From NCBI GenBank assembly GCA_963743945.1, contig CAVURO010000007.1:8817-72816 (forward strand): a stretch of 64,000 nt of DNA, read 5' to 3'. The notes beneath the pieces are model-generated. The model did no database searches, was not told the origin of the DNA, and saw only the letters and a list, made by a program, of their open reading frames with translations. Source of the stretch: JACOTK01 sp963743945. Its GTDB lineage: Bacteria; Actinomycetota; Acidimicrobiia; Acidimicrobiales; CADCSY01. A program made the position numbers and the translations under genes. Every line of letters starts with the position of its first letter. Position 1 is the first letter of the stretch. Below, piece after piece: positions 16,839-25,833 of this stretch.

Positions 16839-16968
16839 TCTGCCTGATTGGGCCGATGTGGGGACGATGAGGTTGTTGCCTGTTCGGTGGGAGGACCGCG
16901 TAGTTGTCTATGCTGCCCGCTACGCAGGCATTCGTCAGGTGGGTGTCGGTTATGAATCACAGGGATAG

Positions 16969-18468
16969 GTGACGTCCGTGCTCGTACTGGTCAGTTTCGC
17001 TCTCGTTCTTGTTGCGCTGATGTTGTTGATCCTGGGGGTTCTCAGCACCGACGGCCTGGCGCTCATCTATCTTTCGATTCTGTGCAGCGTCGGTGCCGGC
17101 GTGGTGCTGTATCTGGCAACCCGTCCCGGCGTCGCCAAGCCCGGCGCCAAGCCGGTTGTGAGCGGTCTGACGCCTCCACTTTTGTCGACCGGGGCGGAGG
17201 AGGGAGATCTGCTCGCTTCCCGTTCAGCCGACACGATCACGATGGCGACTGTCGCTTCCGGTCGGGATTCCGTGGCAGTGCCATCGCCACTGTCCGACGC
17301 CGGCGGAGCAGTCGATGCGGACCAGCCCTTTTTCCCATCGCCGACTACGACGATCTCACGGTTGCCGAGATTCTGCCCCTGCTCAAGGAGCTGTACGACG
17401 ACGAGCTCGACACCGTGGAGTCCCACGAGCGCACGACCAAGGAACGCCTTGCCGTCATGACGGCGATCACGGACATCCGCGAACGTTTGGCAACGGCCGA
17501 AGGCGACGTCACCTTTTCGGAGATGACCGCCATGGGTGCGTTCGCTGCGGACGATCTCGTGCCCTCCTTGAGCGTGCCGAGCGCGTGGGAGAGCGATGTA
17601 CTCGGAGCGACGGACGAGGAAGGTGAGTTCGAGGACGAGGAGCTTTACGACGAGGACCTCGAGGACGAGGCGATCGAGGACGAGGAGTTGGAAGTATGGG
17701 CCATGCCTTCCGGTTTGGAGCAGTACGAGGATCTTTCAGCCTCCGCGATCCGAGAGTTGCTGGGACGCCTCGACGAGGATGACCTGTTCCGGCTACGGGA
17801 CGTCGAGGAGAGCGGCAGGGGTCGGCGCACCGTGATGGATGCCATCGACCGCGAGCTCGCCCTGTTCGAGCCGGAGCCCGCACGCAAGGCACCCGCACGC
17901 AAGGCACCCGCACGAAAGGCACCCGCACGCAAGGCACCCGCACGCAAGGCAGCGGCACCGGTTCGCAAGACCGCAGCAACCAGGGCGCCCGCACCAAGGC
18001 ACCCGCACGCAAGGCAGCGGCACCGGTTCGCAAGACCGCAGCAACCAGGGCACCTGCACGCAAGGCAGCGGCACCGGTTCGCAAGACCGCAGCAACCAGG
18101 GCGCCCGCAACCAAGGCACCTGCACGCAAGGCAGCGGCACCGGTTCGCAAGACCGCAGCAACCAGGGCGCCCGCAACCAAGGCACCTGCACGCAAGGCAG
18201 CCGCACCGGTTCGCAAGACCGCAGCAACCAGGGCGCCCGCACCAAGGCACCCGCACGCAAGGCAGCGGCACCGGTTCGCAAGACCGCAGCAACCAGGGCG
18301 CCCGCAACCAAGGCACCCGCACGCAAGGCAGCCGCACCGGTTCGCAAGACCGCAGCAACCAGGGCGCCCGCAACCAAGGCACCCGCACGCAAGGCAGCGG
18401 CACCGGTTCGCAAGACCGCCGCACCGGTCAAGAAGGCGGCTGCGAAGGCAACCAAACGAGGTCGGTAG
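16969..18468 (+). CDS. Membrane-anchored protein with paired helical modules and an H1-like K/A/P tail (frames interrupted)
   Basis: I do not know this protein by name. From a GTG at 16969 it has two hydrophobic segments (about residues 3-45), a linker, two related modules of about 45 residues (YDDLTVAEILPLL... and YEDLSASAIRELL..., each with a terminal basic helix), an acidic stretch between them (EFEDEELYDEDLEDEAIEDE), then a long PARKA/AAPVRKTAATRAPATK tail like histone H1. As written it is not one frame: the membrane part and the modules differ by -1 at CCCTTTTTCCC (17326-17336), and the tail changes frame at two 65-bp repeat units. The module frame, left alone, runs to 18533. It follows divIVA. 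Confidence 0.6.
17877..18425 (+). repeat. Five 15-bp units then eight 66-bp-class units encoding the basic tail
   Basis: Five CCCGCACGCAAGGCA units encode PARKA. They are followed by eight copies of a block that begins GCAAGGCAGC[G/C]GCACCGG, starting at about 17944, 18009, 18060, 18126, 18192, 18257, 18323 and 18389. The spacings are 65, 51, 66, 66, 65, 66 and 66. The two 65-bp units lack one A in GCAACCAAGG and therefore change the frame. All three forward frames stay open across the array. Confidence 0.95.
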
Positions 18469-18539
18469 CCGGCATGGCGGAATCGGCTCATCGACCCGGC
18501 TCCGCGAGCAGCCCCGTCGTGCGCGGAGGTTGAGGACCC

Positions 18540-19868
18540 ATCGATACCGCTTTAGGGCTCTTTACCGTTGCGGCTCTCATCGTGATCAACGGGTTCTTCG
18601 TGGCCGCCGAGTTCGCGTTCGTCGCGGTGGATCGGGACCGAGTCCAGCGATTGGCCGAGTCCGGGAGTCGGCGCGCCCGCTTGGCGTCGCGCGTGGTTCA
18701 GCGCCTCTCGTATGCCCTGTCGGGAATCCAATTGGGGATCACCGTCACGTCGCTCGTCCTGGGATTCATTGCGGAGTCGGCATTTGATCAATTGTTCGAC
18801 CCCTTGGTGAGGTTGCTTCCCGAGGGTGCAGAGGGCCCGGCCTCAATTGCGCTCGCACTGGGCTTCGTGTCGGCGATCCAGATGGTGATCGGCGAGTTGA
18901 TTCCCAAAGGGATCGCCATTGCGTCGCCTGTGCCGACGGCCCTGGCGACGGCGGGTCCCATCCTTGCCTACAACATGGTCTTCGGTCCGGTGATCGGCGT
19001 GCTCAACGGGGTGGCGAACTGGGTGGTACGTCGCCTGGGCATCGAGCCCAATGACGACCTGCGGTCGATCCATTCCCTGGAGGAGATCGAGTTGCTGATT
19101 CGATCCTCGGGTCAGGAGGGGACGCTTGACCCCGAGTCGTTCAGCCTGCTTTCCGCCACCTTGCGTTTCGGTTCCAAGACCGCCGCGGACGCCTTGGTGC
19201 CACGGCCCGATGTCCATGCCTTGCGCAGTGACGCCACCGTGGCAGATCTGGTTGCACTGGCGCTGGGCACGGGCCATTCCCGGTTTCCCGTCATCGGTGA
19301 CGACCTGGATGACGTCCATGGCGTGGTCCACGCTTCCGATGCGCTTGCGATAGCAGGAGAGGATCGTGCGACTACGGGCGTCAGGTCCATTCTTCGGCCT
19401 GCCCACTTCACACCGGAGGGGCGCGACCTGGAGATGTTGTTGACCGACCTGCGCGCGAACGGCAGACATCTTGCGGTCGTCGTTGACGAGTTCGGTGGGA
19501 CCGCAGGCATCGTGACGCTTGAGGACCTGCTCGAGGAGATCGTGGGTGAGATCGAGGACGAACACGATCAGGTCGAGCTGTCGGCCGGCTATTCAAGATT
19601 TCTGCCACCCGGCACCTATGTCGTCGAGGGCAGCCTGCATCCCGACGAGGTGGAGGCTGCGACGGGGTTGGCACTCCCCGAAGGTGACTACGACACCATC
19701 GCGGGCTTCGTGCTCGAACGTCTGGGCCGAATCCCCGTCCTTGGCGAGCAGGTCGCCCATGAGGGTTGGACCATCGAGGTCATGGAGGTGGATCGACGGC
19801 GCATCGCGTCGCTCAAGCTGGTCTCGCCGGCCGGATCGGCCGAGACCCTCGGGGGCGAGCTCCCGTGA
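18540..19868 (+). CDS. CNNM/CorC-type membrane protein with CBS pair, copy 1 (no standard start)
   Basis: CNNM transmembrane domain, CBS pair, then a CorC_HlyC domain at the C-terminus; such proteins take part in magnesium or cobalt handling, though direct transport is debated. The first helix (GLFTVAALIVINGFFVAAEF) begins before the first GTG at 18582. In frame upstream there is only ATC GAT ACC after a stop, so I place the start at the ATC at 18540 after GGAGG/TGAGGA. Aligning with the next gene, a paralogue that starts MIVPLAVSVALLLVNGFF, puts the N-terminus within two residues of this point. The two genes overlap by 4 bases. Confidence 0.85.
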   Translation: MDTALGLFTVAALIVINGFFVAAEFAFVAVDRDRVQRLAESGSRRARLASRVVQRLSYALSGIQLGITVTSLVLGFIAESAFDQLFDPLVRLLPEGAEGPASIALALGFVSAIQMVIGELIPKGIAIASPVPTALATAGPILAYNMVFGPVIGVLNGVANWVVRRLGIEPNDDLRSIHSLEEIELLIRSSGQEGTLDPESFSLLSATLRFGSKTAADALVPRPDVHALRSDATVADLVALALGTGHSRFPVIGDDLDDVHGVVHASDALAIAGEDRATTGVRSILRPAHFTPEGRDLEMLLTDLRANGRHLAVVVDEFGGTAGIVTLEDLLEEIVGEIEDEHDQVELSAGYSRFLPPGTYVVEGSLHPDEVEAATGLALPEGDYDTIAGFVLERLGRIPVLGEQVAHEGWTIEVMEVDRRRIASLKLVSPAGSAETLGGELP

Positions 19869-20926
19869 TCGTGCCCCTCGCCGTTTCGGTGGCGCTGCTC
19901 CTTGTCAACGGTTTCTTCGTGGCGGTGGAGTTTGCCCTGATCGCTGCCCGTCGGTCCCGTATCGAACAGCTTTCCGCCGAGGGAGGCGCGCGAGCCCAGG
20001 CGGCCATGCATTCGCTCCGCGAGCTCTCGTTCATGCTCGCGGCGGCACAGTTGGGTGTGACCGGCGCCTCGCTTGGGCTGGGTTACGTTGCCGAGCCGGC
20101 AGTTTCGGAGATCCTGGAGTCAGCTCTGCGCGGTGCGATACCGGAGTCGGCCCTGCACACGGTCGGGTTCGTCGGGGGCCTCGCCATCGTTGTCCTCTTC
20201 CACATGGTGGTGGGCGAGATGGTTCCCAAGAACATCGCGATCGCGGAGGCCGAGCAGAGCGCGCTGTGGTTGGCGTTGCCGATGCGCGCGTTCGTCGCGG
20301 TTTTTCGACCGCTCGTCACCTTGTTGAACGTGGCCGGCAATGCAGGACTTCGAGTTCTCGGCGTGGAGCCCCGGGACGAGTTGATCGCTGCCCACACCAA
20401 TGTCGAGATCGCCGCCATGTTGGCGACGTCCAGAAACGAGGGAATCCTCGAGGAGGTCGAGCACGCGCTCATGAGCGGGGCGTTGGGCTTCCCCGATCGT
20501 CTGGTGAGCGAGGTGATGGTTCCGCGGGATCGGATCGTTGCGCTGCGCGCCGAGGCGACGGTTGAGGAGGTCGAGCGTCTGGCGGTGACGAGTGGACACA
20601 CGCGTCTGCCCGTCTACGGCCGGGATCTCGACGAGATCCTGGGCTTCATCCACTCCAAGGACCTCCTCGCGGTTGCGCCGGACGCACGACATCGACCCCT
20701 GCCCAACTCGGCGGTCCGACAGATGTTGGTTGCTCCTGCCGAGCGCACCCTCCAGGAGATGTTGCCGGCGATGCGCCGCGCCCAGGTTCACTTCGCCCTG
20801 GTCACCGATGATGCAGGTGACACGGTCGGCATCGTCACGCTGGAGGATCTCCTCGAGGCCTTGATCGCTCCAAGGGACCCGGGCGCCGCTCCAGATCCTC
20901 CCGAGACCCCGGAGTCGTCGACCTGA
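19865..20926 (+). CDS. CNNM/CBS membrane protein, copy 2
   Basis: Paralogue of the preceding gene with a CNNM domain (residues 1-180) and two CBS motifs, but it ends soon after the CBS pair and lacks the C-terminal CorC_HlyC domain. VNGFFVAVEFALIA, VVGEMVPKNIAIA and DFAL-like VTDDAGDTVGIVTLEDLLEAL are visible. A GTG start overlaps the stop of copy 1 (GTGA), so the pair is probably translated together and may form a heterodimer; that is inference. Confidence 0.9.
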   Translation: MIVPLAVSVALLLVNGFFVAVEFALIAARRSRIEQLSAEGGARAQAAMHSLRELSFMLAAAQLGVTGASLGLGYVAEPAVSEILESALRGAIPESALHTVGFVGGLAIVVLFHMVVGEMVPKNIAIAEAEQSALWLALPMRAFVAVFRPLVTLLNVAGNAGLRVLGVEPRDELIAAHTNVEIAAMLATSRNEGILEEVEHALMSGALGFPDRLVSEVMVPRDRIVALRAEATVEEVERLAVTSGHTRLPVYGRDLDEILGFIHSKDLLAVAPDARHRPLPNSAVRQMLVAPAERTLQEMLPAMRRAQVHFALVTDDAGDTVGIVTLEDLLEALIAPRDPGAAPDPPETPESST

Positions 20927-20965
20927 GCGCTGCCCGAGGATGACTCGGGCGTCGGGAGGATCGTG

Positions 20966-20999
20966 GCGCAACCAAGGGCCCGCGCCGAGCTTGGTGCGC
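20966..20999. terminator. Hairpin between convergent CNNM and inhA-like genes
   Basis: GCGCAACCAAG and CTTGGTGCGC pair with one bulged base around a 13-base loop. It lies between two converging stop codons and could end transcription from both sides. No T-run follows, so the call rests on position and stem only. Confidence 0.45.
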
Positions 21000-21000
21000 T

Positions 21001-21771
21001 CTACGCACCGATGGCGTGGTAGCCGCCGTCAACGTGGATGATCTCGCCCGTGGTGGCGGGAAACCATTCCGAGAACAGGGCGATGCAAGCCTTGGCGGTG
21101 GGCTCGGGGTCGGTGATGCTCCAGCCGAGTGGCGCACGCAGGGCCCACGCGTCCTCAAAGGCCGCAAAGCCCGGGATCGATTTCGCGGCGGTGGTCTTGA
21201 GCGGCCCCGCCGCCACCAGATTGACGCGAATGCCATGAGGCCCGAGGTCGCGAGCCAGGTACCGACATGTCGATTCGAAGGCGGCCTTGGCGACACCCAT
21301 CCAGTCGTAGTCAGGCCAGGCGATGGTTGCGTCGAAGTCGAGCCCGACGATCGATCCCCCGGACCCCATGAGTGGGAGGGCGGCCTGGGTCAACGCCTTG
21401 AGCGAATAGGCGGATATGTGCAGGGCGACCGAGACATCCTCCCACCCGGCGACGAACATGCCCTGGCCGAGACAGCTGGCAGGAGCGAACCCGATGGCAT
21501 GCAACACCCCGTCCACCCGGTCCCACCCCAGCGTGCGCAGCGCGTCGGCCAGTCCGTCCAGCTGAGCCTGATCGGTGACGTCGAGCTCGAGCACCTGGGG
21601 CTCGACGGGAAGCTTGCGGGCGACCCGTCTGGTCAGAGAAAGTCCACGGCCCGCTCCGGTGAGGACGACCTCCGCTCCTTGTTCCTGCGCCTTGGCCGCA
21701 ACGGCAAAGGCGATCGAGGCGTCCGTCAGGACACCGGTGACGAGAATGCGCTTTCCCTCGAGTAGACCCAT
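21001..21771 (-). CDS. InhA/FabI-type enoyl-ACP reductase
   Basis: NADH-dependent enoyl-[acyl carrier protein] reductase for the last step of fatty-acid elongation. GLLEGKRILVTGVLTD at the start and the SIAFAVAA and VLHAIGF motifs match InhA closely. The catalytic Tyr and Lys appear in DYDWMGVAK with the InhA-type spacing, followed by NLVAAGPLKT. The ATG at 21771 is preferred over GTG 21777: TAGGTT lies six bases before it on this strand, as at other leaderless starts here. There is no evidence in the window for mycolic acids. Confidence 0.9.
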   Translation of the reverse strand: MGLLEGKRILVTGVLTDASIAFAVAAKAQEQGAEVVLTGAGRGLSLTRRVARKLPVEPQVLELDVTDQAQLDGLADALRTLGWDRVDGVLHAIGFAPASCLGQGMFVAGWEDVSVALHISAYSLKALTQAALPLMGSGGSIVGLDFDATIAWPDYDWMGVAKAAFESTCRYLARDLGPHGIRVNLVAAGPLKTTAAKSIPGFAAFEDAWALRAPLGWSITDPEPTAKACIALFSEWFPATTGEIIHVDGGYHAIGA

Positions 21772-21874
21772 GAGCACAACCTATAGGTTCAGTGGGGTCA
21801 ACCCGGTTGACGACGAGCAATGGGCATCTTCGCGAGATTGATGGCATCCATGTCCGAGCGTTTAGGCTGAGAAG

Positions 21875-22570
21875 GTGAAAATCGCCGTTTTGGGAGGTAC
21901 GGGGCCGGCAGGGCGTTCGCTGGCGCTCCGTCTGGCATCCGTTGGGTTCGAGGTCGTGATCGGTTCGCGGTCGAAGTATCGGGCCATGGAGATCCGTGAC
22001 GATCTCTTGACGAAGTGGCCCGATCGCGGGTTCACGCTCAACGCCGCCGACAACGAGGAGGCAGCCGACGCGGACGTCGTGGTCATCGCCACCCCGTGGG
22101 ACGCCGCTGCCGCCACGGCGCTGTCGGTGGAACGCCAACTGCGGGGCAAGGTGGTCATCTCGATGGCCAATGCCCTCGCCAAGGTCGGCCACGAGTTCCA
22201 GCCTCTGGTGCCGCCGCGAGGTTCCGTTGCCGCCAGCGTGCAGGCTGCGGTTCCCCGTGCGCGGGTTGCTGCAGCGTTTCATCACCTGCCCGCCAAGGAG
22301 CTCGGGGCGATCGACCATCCCATCGATTCCGATGTGTTGATCTGTTCGGACCACCTCGCGGCCACCGAGGCGACCGCCGACATCGTGCGTCACATCCCGG
22401 GCCTGCGGCCCCTCGACGCCGGCGAGCTCTCGAACGCTGCTCCCATCGAGGCTTTTGCGGCGGTGTTGCTGCAGCTCAACACCCGATACAAGACCCGCGT
22501 CGCCGTGAAGCTGACCGGGGTCGACGATTCCGACCTCGGTCTGGCGGCGACCTCGGTCATCGAAGGCTGA
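21875..22570 (+). CDS. npdG: NpdG, F420-dependent NADP oxidoreductase
   Basis: Transfers hydride between NADPH and coenzyme F420. It has 231 residues with an N-terminal Rossmann motif (VLGGTGPAGRSLALRL), the NADP-selective SRSKYRA, and the C-terminal AFHHLPAKEL and VDDSDLGLAAT regions of this family. The start is GTG with TAGGCT six bases earlier and no clear ribosome binding site. Presence implies that the host makes F420. Confidence 0.88.
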   Translation: MKIAVLGGTGPAGRSLALRLASVGFEVVIGSRSKYRAMEIRDDLLTKWPDRGFTLNAADNEEAADADVVVIATPWDAAAATALSVERQLRGKVVISMANALAKVGHEFQPLVPPRGSVAASVQAAVPRARVAAAFHHLPAKELGAIDHPIDSDVLICSDHLAATEATADIVRHIPGLRPLDAGELSNAAPIEAFAAVLLQLNTRYKTRVAVKLTGVDDSDLGLAATSVIEG

Positions 22571-22589
22571 TGCCCGTGAGGGGTCGCTC

Positions 22590-23708
22590 GTGAACCTCTA
22601 CGACACCGCCCGCCAGAAGGTGGTGTCCTTCGAGGTCGGCCCGGTGGTCACGATGTACACGTGCGGCATCACCCCCTACGACGCCACGCACATCGGCCAT
22701 GCCGCCGTCTTCTGCACCTATGACATCCTGCAGCGACGTCTGCGTGACCTGGGCCACGAGACCCTCTGTGTGCGCAACATCACCGATGTCGACGATCCCT
22801 TGCTGGCCAAGGCTGCCGAGCTCGGCGTGCACTACCTCGATCTGGCTGCGGCCGAGACGGCCCGGTTCCAGGCCGACATGGAGGCGCTGAACGTCCTTCC
22901 CTGTTTCAGCGAGCCTCGGGCCACCGGTGCGATTGCCGACATCCGCGGTTTCATCGGCATGGTCCTGGATCGGGGCAACGCGTATCAGGCCGGCGGCGCC
23001 GTGTACTTCGATGTGTCAACCCATCCCGGCTTCGGGGAGATCAGCAGGCTCGATGAGGCCACGATGCTGGCCCAGGCCAAGGAGCGGGGTGGCAACATCG
23101 AGGATCCGAACAAGCGCCACCCTCTCGACTTCGTGCTCTGGCAGCCGTCGGGGGAGGGCGAGCCTGCATGGGAGTCGCTGTGGGGCCCGGGTCGTCCCGG
23201 TTGGCACATCGAGTGCTCGGCGCTCGCCCTGCGCGACCTGGGCACGACGATCGACCTGCACGGCGGTGGCACCGATCTCATCTTTCCGCACCACGAGTGT
23301 GAGAGTGCCCAGTCCGAGGCCGCGACCGGCGAGCCTTTCGTTCGCCATTGGATGCATGTGGGCATGGTGCGTCTCGGCGGCGAGAAGATGTCGAAGTCGC
23401 TCGGCAATCTGGTCTTCGTGAGCGACCTGCTCAAGACCTGGGAGCCTCAGGCCATCCGCTTGGCCCTGGCTGCGCAGCACTACCGAACCTCGTGGGATTG
23501 GACCGACACGCTGATGCCCGTCGCGACGGCACGGCTCGAGGCATGGCAGGCCGTTGGCCCAGGGGCCGCAGCGCTTGACGAGGTGCGTGCCGCACTCGAC
23601 GATGACCTCGACACCCCTGCGGCGGTGGCGGCGATCGACGTCGCGGTGGCATCGGGACACGGGGTGAGCGAGGCAGCGGCACTGCTGGGCGTCGCGCTCT
23701 TCTCCTGA
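22590..23708 (+). CDS. mshC: MshC, cysteine:GlcN-inositol ligase of mycothiol synthesis
   Basis: A cysteinyl-tRNA-synthetase paralogue that joins cysteine to glucosaminyl-inositol to make the mycothiol precursor. It has MYTCGITPYDATHIGHA, the MshC form of the motif; true CysS has CGPTVYDxxHIGN. KMSKS is present as EKMSKSLGN, and zinc and cysteine-binding residues appear in ECSALAL and FPHHECE. At 372 residues it lacks the anticodon-binding C-terminus of CysS, as MshC does. GTG start. The stop codon abuts the arm of an inverted repeat. CysS itself is the main alternative and fits less well. Confidence 0.85.
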   Translation: MNLYDTARQKVVSFEVGPVVTMYTCGITPYDATHIGHAAVFCTYDILQRRLRDLGHETLCVRNITDVDDPLLAKAAELGVHYLDLAAAETARFQADMEALNVLPCFSEPRATGAIADIRGFIGMVLDRGNAYQAGGAVYFDVSTHPGFGEISRLDEATMLAQAKERGGNIEDPNKRHPLDFVLWQPSGEGEPAWESLWGPGRPGWHIECSALALRDLGTTIDLHGGGTDLIFPHHECESAQSEAATGEPFVRHWMHVGMVRLGGEKMSKSLGNLVFVSDLLKTWEPQAIRLALAAQHYRTSWDWTDTLMPVATARLEAWQAVGPGAAALDEVRAALDDDLDTPAAVAAIDVAVASGHGVSEAAALLGVALFS

Positions 23709-23809
23709 GGACCCGAGACAAAACTGCTTGCGCGGCCGAAGGCCGAAAGTGAATACACCGCAAAGGTTAAATCGGTAAGCGCCGCGCAAGTAGTTTTGTC
23801 ACGGGTCCT
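23708..23809. repeat. Long inverted-repeat element between mshC and thrS
   Basis: A 29-base arm at 23708-23736 (AGGACCCGAGACAAAACTGC then TTGCGCGGC) pairs with 23781-23809 with two mismatches, around a 44-base AT-richer loop. The RNA would form a very stable hairpin and could end mshC transcription. The arm length and the low-GC loop also suit a small inverted-repeat mobile element. No target duplication is clear. The T-box consensus TGGNACCGCG is absent, so I do not call a T-box for thrS. Confidence 0.8.
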
Positions 23810-23886
23810 GAGTGGTCCGATCCCGAGTCGCGCTCCCGGTCCGAGTCGCTCTCTCGTTCCTGGCCGCCCGATAGCATCGGGCCCCT

Positions 23887-25833
23887 ATGGCAGATTCGAT
23901 CACCCTCACGCTTCCCGACGGTTCGCAACGTGTGCTGCCCCTGGGCTCAACAGGTGCCACGCTTGCAGCCTCGATCGGCCCCGGTCTCGCCAAGGCCGCG
24001 GTTGCGGTGGTGGTGGACGGGGCCGAGACCGACCTGAGCGCGCCATTGCCCGACGGGGCAGCGGTTGCCGTGGTGACCACGAACACCGAGGAGGGTCGTC
24101 ACGTCTTGCGCCATTCGACGGCGCACGTCCTGGCGCAAGCGGTGCTCGATCTGTTCCCCGGCGCCAAGTTCGCCATCGGTCCGCCCATCGAGAACGGCTT
24201 CTACTACGACTTCGAGTTGCCCGACGCCGCCACGTTCAGCGAGGACGATCTCGAGCGCATCTCGACCCGCATGCGTGCGATCATCAAGGCCGACCAACCC
24301 TTCACCCGTGAGGAGCACACGCAGGGCGAGGGAGTCGAGCTCTTTGCGGATCAGCCGTACAAGCGCGAGATCATCGAGGGAGTCGACGCCGCGGAGGGGG
24401 CGGCCGAGGGCGTGGTGAGTGCCTATCGCAACTCGGAGCACTTCGTCGATCTGTGTCGGGGTCCCCACGTGCCCAGCACCGGTCGTCTCGGTCATTTCAA
24501 GCTCCAGAAGGTGGCCGGCGCCTATTGGCGGGGGGATGAGAACCGGCCGATGCTCCAGCGGATCTACGGCACCGCATGGGAGTCACAGGCCGCGCTCCAG
24601 GCTCATCTGACCATGCTCGAAGAGGCGGAGAAGCGTGATCACCGCCGACTGGGTCTCGAGCTCGACCTCTTCCATTTCCCACCGGAGATCGGTGGCGGGT
24701 TGCCCGTGTTCCATCCCAAGGGTGGCTTGATCCGCAAGCTGATGGAGGACTACAGCCGCGCCGAGCATCAACGGGCAGGCTACGAGTTCGTCTACACCCC
24801 GCACCTGGCTCGTTCCACGCTCTTCGAGAAGTCGGGTCATCTCGACTGGTATGCGGAGGGGATGTACCCACCGATGGAGATGGAGGGTGCGACGTATTAC
24901 CCCAAGCCCATGAACTGCCCCATGCACATCCTGATCTATCAGAGTCGCCAACGGTCCTACCGTGAGTTGCCGCTGCGGCTCTTCGAGTTCGGGACCGTCT
25001 ATCGATTCGAGCGCTCGGGGGTGTTGCACGGGCTCACCCGGGTGCGCGGCATCACGCAGGATGATTCGCACATCTTCTGTGCGCGGGACCAACTCGCCGA
25101 CGAGTTGGCAAGTCTCCTGCAATTCGTGATGAAGGTGCTGCGCACCTTCGGGCTCACCGATTTCGAGGCCGAGTTGGCCACGCGCCCCGAGAAGTTCGTC
25201 GGGGTCGCCGAGGAATGGGATCAGGCGACCGCGGCGCTGGCCGACGCCCTGGAGCGAGCGGGCATCCCCTACGTGGTGGCGGAGGGGGAGGGCGCCTTCT
25301 ACGCGCCGAAGATCGATGTGCACGTCCGCGACGCCATCGGCCGACGCTGGCAGATGTCGACCCTCCAGGTCGATTTCCAGCTGCCGCAGCTGTTCGATCT
25401 CGAGTACACCTCGGCCGAGAACGTCCGTGAACGGCCCTACATGATTCACCGTGCCCTGTTCGGGTCGGTGGAGCGCTTCTTCGGCATCCTCACCGAGCAC
25501 TACGCCGGCGCCTTCCCCACATGGCTCTCGCCCGTGCAGGTGCGAGTGCTCGCCGTGCGCGACGATCATGAGGACTACGCCGCAGGGGTGGTTGAACGCC
25601 TGATTGCGGTGGGCTTGCGCGTCGACCGGATCGAGGCCGACGACAAGTTGGGCAACCGCATTCGCCGGGCCAAGCTCGAGAAGATCCCCTGGGTTCTGGT
25701 CGTGGGTGATGACGATGTGGCAGGCGACACCGTCGGGGTCAACGGCCGCGAGGGCGACGTCGAACGAGGCGTCCCGGTTGCCGCGTTCATCGAGCGCATG
25801 GCCGACCAGACCGCAGCTCCGGTCTCCCCGTGA
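23887..25833 (+). CDS. thrS: ThrS, threonyl-tRNA synthetase
   Basis: Charges tRNA-Thr. All domains are present in 648 residues: the TGS domain (1-65), the editing domain with HSTAH, the class II catalytic core with motif 2 FEFGTVYRFERSGVLHGLTR and zinc-binding Cys in MNCPMH, and the C-terminal anticodon domain. A small perfect inverted repeat, GCCCGAT/ATCGGGC (23866-23882), sits just before the ATG at 23887, and TAGCAT inside it may be the -10 of a leaderless transcript. Confidence 0.98.
   Translation: MADSITLTLPDGSQRVLPLGSTGATLAASIGPGLAKAAVAVVVDGAETDLSAPLPDGAAVAVVTTNTEEGRHVLRHSTAHVLAQAVLDLFPGAKFAIGPPIENGFYYDFELPDAATFSEDDLERISTRMRAIIKADQPFTREEHTQGEGVELFADQPYKREIIEGVDAAEGAAEGVVSAYRNSEHFVDLCRGPHVPSTGRLGHFKLQKVAGAYWRGDENRPMLQRIYGTAWESQAALQAHLTMLEEAEKRDHRRLGLELDLFHFPPEIGGGLPVFHPKGGLIRKLMEDYSRAEHQRAGYEFVYTPHLARSTLFEKSGHLDWYAEGMYPPMEMEGATYYPKPMNCPMHILIYQSRQRSYRELPLRLFEFGTVYRFERSGVLHGLTRVRGITQDDSHIFCARDQLADELASLLQFVMKVLRTFGLTDFEAELATRPEKFVGVAEEWDQATAALADALERAGIPYVVAEGEGAFYAPKIDVHVRDAIGRRWQMSTLQVDFQLPQLFDLEYTSAENVRERPYMIHRALFGSVERFFGILTEHYAGAFPTWLSPVQVRVLAVRDDHEDYAAGVVERLIAVGLRVDRIEADDKLGNRIRRAKLEKIPWVLVVGDDDVAGDTVGVNGREGDVERGVPVAAFIERMADQTAAPVSP

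Noticed and set aside
16735..16968. A 77-codon forward frame overlapping the end of divIVA
   Set aside because: No recognisable protein pattern; half of it is divIVA in another frame and the rest is the 130-base gap before the membrane gene.
17877..18425. CRISPR-like array
   Set aside because: Units are contiguous and encode protein; there are no unique spacers.
17509..18491. Several long minus-strand frames (LRTGAAALRAGALVAG-type repeats)
   Set aside because: They are the complement of the GC-rich repeat array, which has no stops in any frame. No start signal or family support.
22590..23708. Cysteinyl-tRNA synthetase
   Set aside because: TPYDATHIGHA and the short length without an anticodon domain fit MshC better.
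23709..23886. T-box leader for thrS
   Set aside because: No TGGNACCGCG-type antiterminator or specifier loop; the long hairpin starts at the mshC stop.
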